Shown here: positions 51,449 through 60,989 of the stretch, one piece after another
Layout of the letters: every line of letters starts with the position of its first letter
How positions within the stretch are numbered: the stretch's first letter is position 1
Assembly (NCBI RefSeq): GCF_007713705.1
Contig: NZ_VMSJ01000001.1
Span: forward strand, 434,001 to 498,000
Direction: 5' to 3'
Length of the DNA stretch: 64,000 nt
Source: Salinicoccus cyprini
GTDB taxonomy: Bacteria > Bacillota > Bacilli > Staphylococcales > Salinicoccaceae
Notes under the pieces: model-generated
What the model was told of the DNA's origin: nothing
Seen by the model: only the letters and a program-made list of their open reading frames with translations
The model's database searches: none
Position numbers and translations under genes: made by a program

Positions 51449-53383
51449 TTGAGTGGAGAAAACTTGGAAATGGATAAATATCTATTTCATCAGGGCACCC
51501 ATTACACAGCATATGATTTTTTAGGCGCTCATATACATGGAGATGAAGTCAGATTTATAACATGGGCACCGAATGCGAAACATGTACAGCTGGCCTGTGA
51601 CGTGAACGACTACACAGGAGAAGGATTCGATTTTGAAAGACTGGGCGACCAGGGGCTGTGGATATTGACTACCCCTCGGCTGCAGGCCGGCGACAGATAC
51701 AAGTATAAAATATATTTTGGAGATACTTATCATCTCAAATCGGATCCATATGGTTTCTATCATGAAAAGCGGCCCGCGACAGCAAGCATCATCCATGAGG
51801 ACGATTTCAAGTTTACAGATTCCGAATGGATGGATAGGCGCAGAAGGCTCAATGTCTATGAATCGCCGATCAGCATATATGAGATGCACCTCGGCACATG
51901 GATGAAGCACCCGGTCGGGAATACTGAAAACAAGACAGTAGATGAAATTACGGATGAGGCGCACTACAGCTACAGGGAAGTGGCAGATGCCTTGATTCCA
52001 TACTTGAAGGAGATGGGATATACACATGTGGAGTTCCTGCCTCTGACCGAGCATCCATTCGATCTGTCATGGGGCTATCAGGTCACCGGTTATTTCTCTG
52101 CAACAAGCCGCTACGGCCGGCCCGAGGAGCTGAAAGACCTCATCAACAAACTGCACAATGCTAATATCGGGGTCATCATGGACTTTGTACCGGCGCACTT
52201 CTGCAAGGATGCGCATGGGCTGCGTCTGTTCGACGGTACTCCGACTTATGAGCATCCGGATGAGGAAATTGCAGAGAAGCGGGAGTGGGGCACACTGACA
52301 TTCGACTATGCCCGGCCCGAAGTGCAATCCTTTCTCATTTCGGCAGCGATGTACTGGATCAGGGAGTTCCATATAGATGGGCTTAGAATCGATGCGGTGC
52401 ACAGCATGATCGACCTCAATTTTGAAAAGCGCGATGAAAATAGAAAAATTTTCAACGAAGAGGGTACAGAAGATAACATTGCGGGTATTGAACTATTGAA
52501 AAAATTGAATACTGTCGCTTTTGAATATGATGAAACACTCCTCATGATGGCTGAAGATTCATCCGACACACCGATGGTGACCAGTCCCGTCCATACCGGC
52601 GGACTCGGCTTCAACTTCAAGTGGGATCTCGGCTGGATGCATGACCGGCTGGATTTCATGGAAGAGGAATTTCACACACGGGAATATAATCACAACAAGC
52701 TCACATTCTCGATGGCCTACAAGTACAATGAAAACTATCTGCTGCCGCTATCGCATGATGAAGTGGTCCATGGCAAGAAATCCATTGTGGATAAGATGGC
52801 CGGCGACCAGTGGCAGCAGTTCGCCCAGACAAGGCTGCTCTATGGCAACCAGATGAGTGAACCAGGCAAGCAGCTGCTGTTCATGGGCCAGGAATTCGGA
52901 ATGTACCATGAATGGAAAGACAAGGAGCAGCTGGATTGGCATCTGCTCGACTATCCGTTGCATTACGATCTTAAAAGGTATGTAGCGGATCTGAACCGGC
53001 TTTATCAGGAATATCCGGAGTTCCATCGCTCCGACTACCAGCCCGAAGGATTCAGGTGGCTGCTCGTTGACGACAGCAGCCATTCAATACTGAGCTACGC
53101 GCGAAAATCCGGAGATTCCTTCAAGGTCTGCGTCTTCAACTATCGTCCGGAAGTGTATCATGATTTCAAAATCCCTGTGCCGGAACCGGGCGTCTATCGT
53201 GAAATATTCAATAGTGACAGCGAAGACTACTCCGGTTCCGGTGTAGTCAGCAGTGGACGCCATTTCACCACTGATGAAGGCTATATCAGGGAGTCACAGT
53301 ATATCCAGATCAGTGTGGCACCGTTGGCATTCCAAGTATTCGATTTGGAAGATAACAAAAATGGGAGGAAGAAATATGACTAA
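51449..53383 (+). CDS. glgB: 1,4-alpha-glucan branching enzyme
   Basis: Introduces alpha-1,6 branches during glycogen synthesis. It starts at TTG (51449), 7 nt after AAAGGGGG; an ATG seven codons later lacks a site. It has 644 residues. The N-terminal CBM48-like domain (about 15-110) precedes the GH13 barrel, with nucleophile Asp315 (RIDAVHSM), Glu369 (AEDSSD) and Asp437 (SHDEVVHG). A C-terminal all-beta domain follows. It heads the glgBCDA operon and overlaps glgC by 8 nt. Confidence 0.96.
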   Translation: MSGENLEMDKYLFHQGTHYTAYDFLGAHIHGDEVRFITWAPNAKHVQLACDVNDYTGEGFDFERLGDQGLWILTTPRLQAGDRYKYKIYFGDTYHLKSDPYGFYHEKRPATASIIHEDDFKFTDSEWMDRRRRLNVYESPISIYEMHLGTWMKHPVGNTENKTVDEITDEAHYSYREVADALIPYLKEMGYTHVEFLPLTEHPFDLSWGYQVTGYFSATSRYGRPEELKDLINKLHNANIGVIMDFVPAHFCKDAHGLRLFDGTPTYEHPDEEIAEKREWGTLTFDYARPEVQSFLISAAMYWIREFHIDGLRIDAVHSMIDLNFEKRDENRKIFNEEGTEDNIAGIELLKKLNTVAFEYDETLLMMAEDSSDTPMVTSPVHTGGLGFNFKWDLGWMHDRLDFMEEEFHTREYNHNKLTFSMAYKYNENYLLPLSHDEVVHGKKSIVDKMAGDQWQQFAQTRLLYGNQMSEPGKQLLFMGQEFGMYHEWKDKEQLDWHLLDYPLHYDLKRYVADLNRLYQEYPEFHRSDYQPEGFRWLLVDDSSHSILSYARKSGDSFKVCVFNYRPEVYHDFKIPVPEPGVYREIFNSDSEDYSGSGVVSSGRHFTTDEGYIRESQYIQISVAPLAFQVFDLEDNKNGRKKYD

Positions 53384-54533
53384 CAAAACAGTAGCAATGT
53401 TATTGGCAGGCGGACAGGGTACCCGTCTTGGAGAACTGACAAAAGACCTGGCAAAACCGGCGGTACCGTTCGGAGGAAAGTACAGGATCATCGATTTTAC
53501 AATGAGCAATCTTGCCAACTCCGGCATATCGACTGTCGGCCTGCTCGTGCAGTATTCTCCCCTTGTTCTGAACAAGCACATCGGTATCGGGAAACCGTGG
53601 GGGCTCGATCGCCAGTATGGCGGTGTCAGCGTACTATCACCCTATTCCAGCCGGGAGGGCAGCGCATGGTTCAGCGGGACAGCAGATGCGATCGTCAAGA
53701 ACCTGCACTTCGTAGAGCAGTATGATCCGGATGAACTGATCATATTGAGTGGCGATCACATCTACCAGATGGACTACACGAAGATGCTTGATTTCCACCG
53801 TAAAAATAATGCCGATGCGACGATTTCCGCTATCGAAGTGCCTTATGAAGATGCAAACCGCTTCGGTATACTTAATACGAACGAGGATTTCAGCATCTAT
53901 GAATTTGATGAGAAGCCCGAGCGCCCTAAAAATAATCTGGCTTCGATGGGTGTCTATATCTTCAACTGGCGTCAGATCAGACCCTACCTTCTGGAAGATG
54001 AGAAGGATGAAGAAAGTGACCACGACTTCGGCAAGGATATCATCCCGAAACTTCTGGCAGATGATAAGCGGCTGTATGCCTACAGGTTTGATGGCTACTG
54101 GAAGGATGTCGGTACCATCCAGAGCTACTGGGAAGCTAATATGGATCTTCTGAAAGAGGATCTGCAGACACTGCTCATGTCCCAGGAGTGGCCTACCTAT
54201 CCGAATGAGGAGAACCGTCCGCCTGAATATATCGGTGAAACTGCGGAAATCAACAATTCACTCATATCCCCGGGAGCATTCATAGAAGGGTCAATCGACA
54301 ATTCCGTCCTGTTCGTCGGTGTGGAGACCAAGGAAGGCACCAAGATCAGGGATTCCATCATCTTCCCGGACGTTGTTGTGGGCAGCAATGTAACACTTGA
54401 GCGCGTCATCGTCATGGCGGAAGTGGAAATACCTGATGGTGCCAGCATCATCGCATCGGATGATGACCCCATTGTCATCAGCCCGAATAACTTGAACGAC
54501 TATATCTCAGAAGGAGGCAGTCAAAATGAATAA
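53376..54533 (+). CDS. glgC: Glucose-1-phosphate adenylyltransferase, catalytic subunit
   Basis: Makes ADP-glucose, the glycogen precursor. The ATG at 53376 follows GGGAGG and gives 385 residues. The nucleotidyltransferase signature GGQGTRL lies at 12-18, with [15 protein letters not shown] after it; the metal and glucose-site motifs ([13 protein letters not shown], near 125) are intact. A C-terminal left-handed beta-helix domain (about 290-385) shows hexapeptide-like repeats. It pairs with the adjacent GlgD. Overlaps are ATGACTAA with glgB and ATGAATAA with glgD. Confidence 0.97.
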   Translation: MTNKTVAMLLAGGQGTRLGELTKDLAKPAVPFGGKYRIIDFTMSNLANSGISTVGLLVQYSPLVLNKHIGIGKPWGLDRQYGGVSVLSPYSSREGSAWFSGTADAIVKNLHFVEQYDPDELIILSGDHIYQMDYTKMLDFHRKNNADATISAIEVPYEDANRFGILNTNEDFSIYEFDEKPERPKNNLASMGVYIFNWRQIRPYLLEDEKDEESDHDFGKDIIPKLLADDKRLYAYRFDGYWKDVGTIQSYWEANMDLLKEDLQTLLMSQEWPTYPNEENRPPEYIGETAEINNSLISPGAFIEGSIDNSVLFVGVETKEGTKIRDSIIFPDVVVGSNVTLERVIVMAEVEIPDGASIIASDDDPIVISPNNLNDYISEGGSQNE

Positions 54534-55629
54534 TGAACTGCTTGGAATCATCAACCTCGAGCCGGAACAGGATTATCTGGATGAACTGACCTACTTCAGG
54601 AGCAGCGGTTCGGTCCCATTCATGGGCCGCTACCGCCTGATCGACTTTACACTTACAAATATGGCACACTCCGGCGTCAATGTCGTCGGCGTATTTGCAG
54701 GCAATAAATTCAGATCCCTTCTGGATCACTTGAGCCGCAAGGAAGAATTTGGATTTGAAGGCAAGCATACACGTATATTCGTACTGCCTCCCGACTGGAA
54801 CGACCCTTCCGATATTTCACAAGGGGACTTGAAGTACTTTCACAACCATGCGGATCTCCTCAGACGTTCCAAAGCCGATCATGTCATCGTTTCCGGTACA
54901 CAGTTCATCTCGAATGACAACTATGCCCAAGCGGTCGAATCCCATAGAAAATCGGGGCGTGACATCACTTTTGTAGGCGAGGAAGTTTCAGGAGATATTC
55001 CGGAAAGTCCGGTGCTCAGAATGATCACAGAAGGGGAGGATCTGAAAGGATTCACTCATGACCAGAGCAACGGTCATCTATACACAGGAGTCTATATCAT
55101 CAAAAAAAGTGTGCTTGAGAACATCGTGCAGTTCTGTATCGACAACTATAAGCAGAATCTCTTCCATCACGGCATACGTGAACAGCTTGAAAACTACGAT
55201 ACCGGTTTCCATAACATCGATGGCAACACACTGTACTTCTATTCCGTCCAGTCCTATTTCAACAACAGCATGAAACTGCTTGACAAGGCGCGCTACCGTG
55301 ACTTCTTCTATGGCCAGAAGAGGGTCAAGACGAAGATAAGCACGAATCCGCCGACGCTGTATAAGAATGGAAGCAGTGCCAGACAGTCGGTTGTCGCCAA
55401 CGGCGTTACACTGGAAGGCTCAGTCGAAAACTCTGTCCTCTCGAGGAATGTATGGGTCGGCAAAGGTGCCACCGTCAAAAACTCGATCATTTTCGCCAAC
55501 TGCTGCATCGAACCCGGCGCGCACCTTGAAAATGTCATTCTGGACAAGGATGTCCGAATTACTGAAGGCAGACAGCTCATGGGCTCCGAAGAGAAGCCAT
55601 ATGTCGTCGCCAAGCGATCTACAATCTAA
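54526..55629 (+). CDS. glgD: Glucose-1-phosphate adenylyltransferase regulatory subunit GlgD
   Basis: GlgC paralogue expected to form a heterotetramer that modulates ADP-glucose synthesis. It has 367 residues. The GGxGxRL nucleotide loop of GlgC is missing: the N-terminus reads [16 protein letters not shown] before the conserved [11 protein letters not shown], which is the mark of the non-catalytic subunit. The C-terminal beta-helix with hexapeptide-like repeats is retained. It is translationally coupled to glgC. Confidence 0.94.
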   Translation: MNNELLGIINLEPEQDYLDELTYFRSSGSVPFMGRYRLIDFTLTNMAHSGVNVVGVFAGNKFRSLLDHLSRKEEFGFEGKHTRIFVLPPDWNDPSDISQGDLKYFHNHADLLRRSKADHVIVSGTQFISNDNYAQAVESHRKSGRDITFVGEEVSGDIPESPVLRMITEGEDLKGFTHDQSNGHLYTGVYIIKKSVLENIVQFCIDNYKQNLFHHGIREQLENYDTGFHNIDGNTLYFYSVQSYFNNSMKLLDKARYRDFFYGQKRVKTKISTNPPTLYKNGSSARQSVVANGVTLEGSVENSVLSRNVWVGKGATVKNSIIFANCCIEPGAHLENVILDKDVRITEGRQLMGSEEKPYVVAKRSTI

Positions 55630-55655
55630 CTACGATACGGGAAAGAAGTGACAGT

Positions 55656-57062
55656 ATGAAACATGTATTATTTGCTGCAAGTGAATGTACGCCTTTCATC
55701 AAGTCCGGAGGACTTGCAGATGTGATCGGCAGCCTGCCGCAGGCACTTGTAAAGGAAGGGGCGAGGGTATCGGTCATACTGCCCCTCTATAAGGAAATCA
55801 TCCATTCCGAATACCGTCAGGATATGGAGGAAGTGATGATCTTCAATACGCCTGTCGGCTGGCGTAACCAGTATACGCGCATTCTGAAGTATGAGACGCG
55901 CGGCATCACCTATTATTTCGTCGACAATGAATACTATTTCAATCGTGACGGACTGTACGGCTATATAGATGATGGCGAACGCTTCGTCTATTTCTCCAAT
56001 GCCATCATCGAGTTCATGTACAGGGTTGAGGCGCACTTTGATGTACTTCACTGCCATGACTGGCAGACGGGTGCAGCAGTGGCGATCGGCAGCATCAAAC
56101 GTCCGCACCCTGGCATGAAGACGGTCTATACGATCCACAACATCCAATATCAGGGCTGGATTGAAGAATCCGCGTTCAGCGAACTGTTCAATCTTGAGAG
56201 GGAGCACTATGCCGGCTTCGAATGGCAGGGCATGCTCAATATGATGAAGGCAGCCATCCATCATGCCGATGACATCACCACAGTTTCAGAAACATATGCA
56301 GAAGAGATCATGACACCATTTTTCGGCGAAGGTCTGGAATCAGTTCTGGAATACCGCAGGGAAGATCTGCATGGCATCATCAATGGTCTTGATGTCACCG
56401 ACTATAATCCGGTCAGGGACGAAGCGCTGTACTACCGCTACCGCTCCTCACGCAGGACCAAGCTCAAAAATAAAACGGCCCTGCAGCAGGACCTTGGGCT
56501 GAAAGTGGATGAGAATATTCCACTGTATAGCATTGTCACTCGACTTGTCGGCCAGAAGGGCATTGATCTGATTGAACATATCATGCATGAATTTCTGGCT
56601 GAAGATGTCCAGCTTGTTGTTCTCGGTTCCGGCGAAGCCGCCTATGAGGACTATTTCAGATCACTTGTCCACAACTTCCCGGACAAGGTCCATGTCACGC
56701 TCGGATTCAGTGAATCCTACGCGAGGAAACTCTATGCTTCAAGCGACTTCTTCATCATGCCGAGCCTGTTCGAACCGTGCGGTCTCGGTCAGCTGATCGC
56801 CATCCGCTACTTGACGGCACCGATCGTCAGGGAGACAGGTGGACTGAAGGATACGGTCATTCCATACAATGAATATGAGCAGACGGGTAATGGCTTTTCA
56901 TTTGAAAACTATAATGCCCACGAACTGCTCAACGCGATGAAATACAGCCTCTACATCTTCCATCAGAAGTCCCATATGGAAGCGCTGTGCAAAAACATGA
57001 CAGCGTCGGACTACAGCTGGGCCAAGTCGGCCGAGCAGTATCTGAACCTATATGACGCATAA
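55656..57062 (+). CDS. glgA: Glycogen synthase (ADP-glucose, GT5)
   Basis: Transfers glucose from ADP-glucose to the non-reducing end of alpha-1,4-glucan. It has 468 residues, usual for bacterial GlgA. The GT-B fold starts with the ADP-glucose-binding KSGGLADV (16-23); HDWQTG (about 132-137) and YTIHNIQYQG are in the N-domain, and SLFEPCGLGQL (about 369-379), with the conserved Glu, in the C-domain. It lies 26 nt after glgD and ends the operon at a strong hairpin. No glgP phosphorylase follows, unlike the B. subtilis glgBCDAP operon. Confidence 0.96.
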   Translation: MKHVLFAASECTPFIKSGGLADVIGSLPQALVKEGARVSVILPLYKEIIHSEYRQDMEEVMIFNTPVGWRNQYTRILKYETRGITYYFVDNEYYFNRDGLYGYIDDGERFVYFSNAIIEFMYRVEAHFDVLHCHDWQTGAAVAIGSIKRPHPGMKTVYTIHNIQYQGWIEESAFSELFNLEREHYAGFEWQGMLNMMKAAIHHADDITTVSETYAEEIMTPFFGEGLESVLEYRREDLHGIINGLDVTDYNPVRDEALYYRYRSSRRTKLKNKTALQQDLGLKVDENIPLYSIVTRLVGQKGIDLIEHIMHEFLAEDVQLVVLGSGEAAYEDYFRSLVHNFPDKVHVTLGFSESYARKLYASSDFFIMPSLFEPCGLGQLIAIRYLTAPIVRETGGLKDTVIPYNEYEQTGNGFSFENYNAHELLNAMKYSLYIFHQKSHMEALCKNMTASDYSWAKSAEQYLNLYDA

Positions 57063-57063
57063 T

Positions 57064-57102
57064 AAAAATCATCGTACGGTTGTCCACCGTACGATGATTT
57101 TT
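57064..57102. terminator. Bidirectional terminator between glgA and rqcH
   Basis: Perfect 17-bp stem (57064-57080 with 57086-57102), 5-nt loop, A and T flanks. It lies between convergent genes. Confidence 0.95.
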
Positions 57103-58805
57103 TAATCTGTTCTGCCACTTTCCATAGCTGCGGCTTTCTGCCTGTCCGGTGTGACAAAGACCGTTTTCTGGTCGGTGTACGTGACGAATCCGGGCTTCGC
57201 GCCGCTGACCTTGTGGACGTGTCTGATCTCCGTATAGTCGACAGGTACCGATTCGGAATCCTGGGCTTTTGAATGGTATGCTGCGAGCATTGCCGCTTCC
57301 AGTATATCCTGCTCTTTGATTTCAGCAGCAGGGCGCGTAATGACGACGTGGGATCCCGGGAGGTCTTTCGTATGGAACCATAGATGGTTGTTCTGTGCCT
57401 TTCTTGTCGTCAGGTAGTCGTTCTGCTTGTTGTTCTTGCCGACAAGTACGTCAAGGCCGTTTGATGTCGTGTAGGCGTGGAGCTGTATTTTCTGCTTCTT
57501 CTTTTTGGACTGCTTGCGGTTATTCTTGATGATGCCCTGCTCGATGAGCTCCTCACGTATTTCATCGACTTCCTCTTCCGTTGTGATGCTGTCCATCTGG
57601 TGGAGCAGATTGGATAGGTACTCCATATCCTCCCGGGCGCGATCGAGCTGGATGCCCGCACTGTTTTCCCGCGCTTTCAGCTTGCTGTAGCGCTTATAGT
57701 ACTTCTGGGCATTATCACTTGCAGAAAGGTGCTTATCAAGCGGAATTGTGACCGGTTCATTCGTGTAGTAGTCGATCACTTCGAGCGCTGCATCATAGGG
57801 CTTCACCTGGTGCATATAGGCTGTGAGCAGTTCGCCATACTTCTGATACTTGTCCTTCTCTTCGGCTTCTTTGAGATCGTCCTTCAGCTTGTCCATCTTT
57901 CTTGCGACCTTGTCGTATTCACGCTCGATGAGCTGGAGATAGTCCTGCGCCTTCTGTCTGATGAGTGATTTCCTGTATCTGTCATGATAGTAGTCATCCA
58001 GCAGCCCGGATAGCGAGTCGTAGGTCTCATCCGCCTCACCAAGATGCGAGAGGGGGGTGAAGTAGAATATCTCCTTGTCATTCCTGTTGTAGAGTACCGG
58101 TCTGATATCTTCAGCCTGGCTGAGCGTCTGCTGTATGGCAGGCACGATATTCTTTATCGTGAAGTAGCCGGCGTTGTGTTCGACTTCCTTGAGGAAGAGC
58201 GGACTGAAGCCTTCCGTATTGTTAAGGATCTGCCTATTGATCCTGCCGCTGTTGAAATCGATCAGCCCGGGCAGTGACCGGATCTCTTCCGTTCTCGGAT
58301 TGAGTTTCGGCTCCGTCGGTGGTGCCGTATAGCCGACTCCCGGCATGATCGTCCGGCTGTTGTTGTTCGGGGTCAGGTGCTTGATGCCGTCAAGTATTCT
58401 ATAATCCTGGTCGGTGATGATGATATTGGAATGGCGCCCCATGATTTCAAGAATCAGTATCCTTCTGATCTCATCACCGATCTCATTCCTTGACTGGATA
58501 TGGATTTCCACCCTCCGGTCATTTCCAAGCTGCCGGATCTCCTGGATGATGCCGCCTTCGAGGTGCTTTCTTGCAACACGAAGGAACATTGGCGGCTCGA
58601 AGGGGAACTCATACTTCTGGCCGGTCAGATGAAAACGCGCATACATCGGGTGTGCACTGATGAGCAGATGGTGGTTGCTGCCTGCAGAACGCACCTTGAA
58701 AATCAACGATGTTTCATCGATCTGCTGTATTCTATTGATCTTGCCCCGGCGGAGCACTTCCAGTTCCGAAAGAAGTGCATGGACAAAGTTGCCGTCGAAT
58801 GCCAT
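57102..58805 (-). CDS. rqcH: Rqc2/RqcH-family ribosome quality-control factor (NFACT, formerly FbpA)
   Basis: Binds stalled 50S subunits with peptidyl-tRNA and directs C-terminal alanine tailing of nascent chains. It has 567 residues. The NFACT-N domain (about 1-270) has the family start MAFDGNFVHALL; HhH-like and long coiled-coil parts follow (about 270-430, rich in Lys, Glu and Arg), then NFACT-R (about 440-550: GLDVLVGKNNKQNDYLT, LWFHTKDLPGSHVVI). Older annotations as fibronectin-binding protein refer to this family. AGGAGG precedes the ATG. It is transcribed alone, divergent from gmk. YlmH, encoded at 30.3 kb, may act in the same rescue pathway. Confidence 0.95.
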   Translation of the reverse strand: MAFDGNFVHALLSELEVLRRGKINRIQQIDETSLIFKVRSAGSNHHLLISAHPMYARFHLTGQKYEFPFEPPMFLRVARKHLEGGIIQEIRQLGNDRRVEIHIQSRNEIGDEIRRILILEIMGRHSNIIITDQDYRILDGIKHLTPNNNSRTIMPGVGYTAPPTEPKLNPRTEEIRSLPGLIDFNSGRINRQILNNTEGFSPLFLKEVEHNAGYFTIKNIVPAIQQTLSQAEDIRPVLYNRNDKEIFYFTPLSHLGEADETYDSLSGLLDDYYHDRYRKSLIRQKAQDYLQLIEREYDKVARKMDKLKDDLKEAEEKDKYQKYGELLTAYMHQVKPYDAALEVIDYYTNEPVTIPLDKHLSASDNAQKYYKRYSKLKARENSAGIQLDRAREDMEYLSNLLHQMDSITTEEEVDEIREELIEQGIIKNNRKQSKKKKQKIQLHAYTTSNGLDVLVGKNNKQNDYLTTRKAQNNHLWFHTKDLPGSHVVITRPAAEIKEQDILEAAMLAAYHSKAQDSESVPVDYTEIRHVHKVSGAKPGFVTYTDQKTVFVTPDRQKAAAMESGRTD

Positions 58806-58939
58806 GGTTTCGTCCTCCTAGTTTAGACTACCCAGTATTTTAACATGAAACCCGATGTCTTTGTTCACGCCAGCGATTTAATGATGAATTTTTCTTTCGG
58901 ATATGGTACATTAAGAGATAATTACAAATAGAAAGGTAA

Positions 58940-59568
<629 letters not shown>

Positions 59569-59569
<1 letters not shown>

Positions 59570-59763
59570 TGCTATACCCAGCGATTCATGAATTGAAAAA
59601 GAACGTCGACTCCAAATATCTCATGGTGACCATGGCGGCCAAGCGTGCACGCCAGCTGCAGGACCACCCGGAGGATCTTGCGATGGATGACTATGAAACA
59701 CTGAAGACGGTAAGCCGGGCACTTGAAGAGATCGCCCTGAACAAAGTTAAGGAAAAACACTAG
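59569..59763 (+). CDS. rpoZ: RNA polymerase omega subunit
   Basis: 64-residue subunit that helps fold and hold the beta' subunit of RNA polymerase. The conserved stretch KYLMVTMAAKRARQL (about 16-30) matches the omega family; the C-terminus is short, as in other Firmicutes. The start overlaps the gmk stop. A hairpin terminator or attenuator follows at once. Confidence 0.95.
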
Positions 59764-59791
59764 CTGACAAATTTTTGTCAGCTTTTTTATG
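59762..59791 (+). terminator. Terminator-like hairpin between rpoZ and coaBC
   Basis: 9-bp stem (59762-59770 with 59775-59783), short loop and six-T tail. It lies inside the gmk-fmt run, only 19 nt before coaBC, with no promoter visible after it, so it more likely tunes read-through than ends the operon. Confidence 0.7.
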
Positions 59792-59801
59792 AGGTGAAGA
59801 C

Positions 59802-60989
59802 ATGGCAAATATTGTAATCGGAGTTACCGGTGGTATTGCCGCATACAAAGCTGTAGACCTGACAAGCAAGCTGATCCAGGCAGGCCACGCTGTCCGTGTC
59901 GTACTGACAGGAAATGCCCTGGAGTTTGTAACACCGCTCGCCTTTCAGGCGATCAGCCGCAATCACGTCTATACAGATACGTTCAAAGAAGAGGATCCGT
60001 CAGTCATTTCCCATATCAGCATCGGGGAATGGGCGGATATTATTGTTGTTGCACCCATAACCGCCAACACGATCAGCAGACTGGCAAACGGCATCTATGA
60101 CAATATGCTGCTCAATGTACTTGCTGCAAATACCAAGCCGGTCATTCTGGCACCTGCCATGAACGTCCATATGTACCATCAGCCGGCCGTCCAGCGGAAT
60201 ATGCAGACATTGATGAATGAGGGCTATCATTTCATCGATTCCGAATCCGGCTTTCTGGCCTGCGGCTACAACGCCAAAGGGCGTATGGCGAATGTACCTG
60301 AAATAAAAGCCTATGTGGAGGAGCTTCTTGAAACCGGTGAAAAGTTCAAAGGGAAGAAAGTCCTGATCACAGCAGGACCCACGCAGGAAGCGATCGATCC
60401 GATCCGCTACATCACCAATCACTCGAGCGGCAGGATGGGATATGCACTGGCTGAAGCTGCACACAGCCAGGGGGCAGAAGTGGTCCTCGTGAGCGGACCT
60501 GTGAACCTGCCTGTGCCTTATGGTGTCACAGTCGTCGATGTCGTATCGACGGATGATATGTTCCAAGCTGTCAAATCCCATATGGATGCAGATCTCGGCA
60601 TCTTCACTGCAGCCGTCAGTGATTTTACGCCGGTTTCCCGGATGGACAGCAAGATGAAGAAGCAGGGCAGTGGAAACATCTCGATCGATATGAAACAGAC
60701 CGAGGATATTCTGCAGTACGCGGGTGAAAATAAAGGAGATATGTATGTTGTCGGCTTTGCTGCCGAAACGGATGATGTGGAACAGTATGCGCTTGATAAA
60801 CTGAAGCGCAAAAATGCCGACTGCATCGTCATGAACGATGTTTCGGATCCATCAATCGGCATGAACAGTACGGACAACGAAGTCGTCATGCTCTTCAAGG
60901 AAGGGGGCCGCATCCCTTTTGAAAAAATGGACAAGATGGTGCTTGCCGACCGCATCATCGATGCACTTGCAAAGAGGTGGCCCGAGTAA
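59802..60989 (+). CDS. coaBC: Bifunctional phosphopantothenoylcysteine decarboxylase/synthase
   Basis: Second and third steps of coenzyme A synthesis from 4'-phosphopantothenate. It has 395 residues. The N-terminal flavoprotein decarboxylase (CoaC, about 1-180) has TGGIAAYKA at the start and the substrate-binding PAMN at 118-121; the C-terminal CTP-dependent synthetase (CoaB, about 187-395) opens with GPTQEAIDPIRYITNHSSG. TGAGGTG precedes the ATG. CoaD, which uses its product, is at 13 kb. It overlaps priA in TAATG. Confidence 0.97.
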   Translation: MANIVIGVTGGIAAYKAVDLTSKLIQAGHAVRVVLTGNALEFVTPLAFQAISRNHVYTDTFKEEDPSVISHISIGEWADIIVVAPITANTISRLANGIYDNMLLNVLAANTKPVILAPAMNVHMYHQPAVQRNMQTLMNEGYHFIDSESGFLACGYNAKGRMANVPEIKAYVEELLETGEKFKGKKVLITAGPTQEAIDPIRYITNHSSGRMGYALAEAAHSQGAEVVLVSGPVNLPVPYGVTVVDVVSTDDMFQAVKSHMDADLGIFTAAVSDFTPVSRMDSKMKKQGSGNISIDMKQTEDILQYAGENKGDMYVVGFAAETDDVEQYALDKLKRKNADCIVMNDVSDPSIGMNSTDNEVVMLFKEGGRIPFEKMDKMVLADRIIDALAKRWPE

